Part shown: positions 5,870-6,852 of the stretch, piece by piece
Layout of the letters: the number at the start of each line of letters is the position of its first letter
How positions within the stretch are numbered: the first letter of the stretch is position 1
Assembly: GCA_011391655.1 (NCBI GenBank)
Contig: JAABQE010000270.1
Location: forward strand, 1 to 6,852
DNA length: 6,852 nucleotides
Origin: Hydrogenophilales bacterium
GTDB taxonomy: Bacteria; Pseudomonadota; Gammaproteobacteria; Burkholderiales; Thiobacillaceae
Reading direction: 5' to 3'
Notes under the pieces: model-generated
Database searches by the model: none
Seen by the model: the letters and a program-made list of their open reading frames with translations, nothing else
What the model was told of the DNA's origin: nothing
Program-made: the position numbers and the translations under genes

Positions 5870-6397
5870 GTGTTCAAAAAACAGTGGCCGGCGTTTGTGC
5901 TGGCATTCGTATTGCCGCTGCTGGCGGTGTTCTGGTGGTGGGGCGGGTTCAACGCAGTCAGCGTGAGCGAAATCGAGGCGGGGCCTTATCGTTACGCCTA
6001 TTCCGATTACGAAGGCCCGATCAGCAATATGCGCAAGTCCCAGCGCACGGTGCTGGATAAATTCAGCCTGGCCAAGGTGGAGGCGGGCGACACGATCAAT
6101 CTGATTCTGACTGACCCGCGTGCGGCCAATGGCAAGGTGCGGGCACAGGTGGGTTACACCCTGAGCGAAACGGCGGCGGTCCCGGCAGGATTGAAGGAAG
6201 GCCGCATCGAGCGTCGCCCGGTTTACGCTGCACAGGTGCAGGCGGTCGTGTTGCTGGCGCCGTCCAAAACCTATCAGGCGCTGGCCGATACGCTGGAGCC
6301 GCAAGGGAAAATCCTCACTATGCCGATGGTCGAACTGTACCGCCCAGCGGGCCAGAGCAATCGGGTGGGACACTTCACGCTGGAAATGAACCGTTAA
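5870..6397 (+). CDS. Membrane-anchored GyrI-like domain protein
   Basis: A 175-residue protein starting at GTG. A short basic N-terminus (FKKQ) is followed by one hydrophobic segment (about 7-25, ending in FWWWGG), best read as an uncleaved anchor because no clean signal-peptidase site follows. The rest is a soluble domain with GPYRYAYSDYEGPISNM (39-54), a helix with charged residues (55-69), and a later VYAAQVQAVVLLAPSKTYQALADTL segment followed by MPMVELYRP (151-159). This order resembles the GyrI/SOUL-like small-molecule-binding fold, as in GyrI-like and TEX264-type proteins, which bind hydrophobic or drug-like ligands. That assignment is by visual resemblance only. The gene ends 5 nt before the CobD/CbiB-like gene, so the two are probably co-transcribed. 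The domain is likely periplasmic, given the Lys-rich N-terminus staying inside. Confidence 0.7.
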   Translation: MFKKQWPAFVLAFVLPLLAVFWWWGGFNAVSVSEIEAGPYRYAYSDYEGPISNMRKSQRTVLDKFSLAKVEAGDTINLILTDPRAANGKVRAQVGYTLSETAAVPAGLKEGRIERRPVYAAQVQAVVLLAPSKTYQALADTLEPQGKILTMPMVELYRPAGQSNRVGHFTLEMNR

Positions 6398-6402
6398 TCA
6401 AG

Positions 6403-6852
6403 ATGGCATTTTTTTCTGTCCTTGCCGCTGTCGCCCTTGAGCATCTGCGCCCGCTGCGGCAGCCGTTGCCGCATTACCAGCAGTACGCGCGCTTCACTCA
6501 ATGGCTGGAACACAAATTCAACGCGAACGCATACAGCCATGGCGCCATTGCCTGGGGGCTGGCGGTGGTGCCGCTGTTGCTCGGCGTGTGGCTGATCGAT
6601 CGCCTGCTTGGCGGAGTCAGCCCGTTCCTGGGCTGGGTATGGAATGTGGCAGTGCTGTATTTCACGCTCGGCTTCAAATATTTTAGTGACGACGCTGAAC
6701 GTATTGCCAAACAGTTGCGAGCGGGCGAACTCGACGCGGCACGCGTTCAACTCGGTGCCTGGCGCGGTGGCGACACCAGCCAGTTCAGCGCCGACGAAGT
6801 CGCGCGCGTCACCATTGAACAGGTCATGGCGGCAAGCCACCGCCAGATGTTC
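6403..6852 (+). CDS. CobD/CbiB-family integral membrane protein, N-terminal part (3'-truncated by window edge)
   Basis: The ATG at 6403 opens a frame that runs to the window edge; 150 residues are visible, about half of the usual 300-plus. The N-terminus MAFFSVLAAVALEHLRPL, a hydrophobic segment near 46-68, a second at 74-95 (LGWVWNVAVLYFTLGFKYF), then an amphipathic stretch with AERIAKQLRAGELDAARVQLGAWRG (98-122) and VTIEQVMAASHRQMF at the edge, match betaproteobacterial CobD/CbiB-family proteins. True CobD/CbiB attaches the aminopropanol arm during cobalamin synthesis. Here the family acidic residue E139 in TIEQ is present, but the following residues differ from the usual E-N-x-x-D-G pattern, so cobalamin function is uncertain; AmpE-like relatives share the fold. 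No strong Shine-Dalgarno precedes it; 5-nt spacing suggests coupling to the GyrI-like gene. Confidence 0.8.
   Translation, partial: MAFFSVLAAVALEHLRPLRQPLPHYQQYARFTQWLEHKFNANAYSHGAIAWGLAVVPLLLGVWLIDRLLGGVSPFLGWVWNVAVLYFTLGFKYFSDDAERIAKQLRAGELDAARVQLGAWRGGDTSQFSADEVARVTIEQVMAASHRQMF

Noticed and set aside
5719..5952. A 78-codon upstream extension of the hydrolase gene.
   Set aside because: It would bury the signal peptide inside the protein and would cross the TATAAT and the opposing gene's start region.
6409..6415. A run of seven T just inside the CobD-like gene, as in an intrinsic terminator for the GyrI-like gene.
   Set aside because: No GC-rich hairpin precedes it and it encodes two in-frame Phe codons and the start of a Ser codon; it is more likely ordinary coding sequence.

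Overview
This 6.85-kb window looks like ordinary chromosomal sequence from a betaproteobacterium. The evidence is GC-rich coding DNA with frequent GTG starts, an RlhA-type U32 protein, a betaproteobacterial-style CobD/CbiB-family protein and a PleD-like diguanylate cyclase. A Nitrosomonadales relative (Gallionella or Sulfuricella-like) is plausible, but that is inference from protein style, not from any search. Nine protein genes fill almost all of the window; the first and last are cut by its edges. I see no RNA gene, mobile element, CRISPR array, phage gene or origin.

Layout. (1) 1-834 (+) is the C-terminal part of an RlhA-type U32-family 23S rRNA hydroxylase. Its 3' end overlaps, tail to tail, a small single-domain ModE-type regulator (819-1172, -). 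(2) An 80-bp divergent gap separates that regulator from a tight four-gene run on the + strand: exported DUF302 protein (1253-1714), CrcB/Fluc fluoride channel (1719-2099), PII-like DUF190 protein (2096-2404) and TauE/SafE-family permease (2413-3171). Gaps of 4, -4 and 8 nt indicate one operon. (3) On the - strand, transcribed toward that operon, lies a two-gene unit: an exported metallo-beta-lactamase-fold hydrolase (5718-4771), then 4 nt later a multidomain response regulator/diguanylate cyclase (4766-3168). The cyclase stop codon interlocks with the TauE/SafE stop codon. (4) A 151-bp divergent gap leads to a + strand pair: a membrane-anchored GyrI-like protein (5870-6397) and, 5 nt later, the start of a CobD/CbiB-family membrane protein (6403 to the edge).

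How the genes fit together. The crcB-DUF190-TauE/SafE run suggests an anion-export module (fluoride, and possibly a sulfur oxyanion or organosulfonate) with an exported DUF302 protein at its head. The ModE-like regulator is divergently placed and is a candidate controller, though no operator could be identified. The hydrolase-cyclase pair would link an exported zinc hydrolase to c-di-GMP signalling through co-expression. The GyrI-like/CobD-like pair has no firm functional assignment. I do not see convincing evidence of a wholly new system; the less-characterised pieces are the hydrolase-cyclase operon, the membrane-tethered GyrI-like protein and the DUF302-headed fluoride-type operon.
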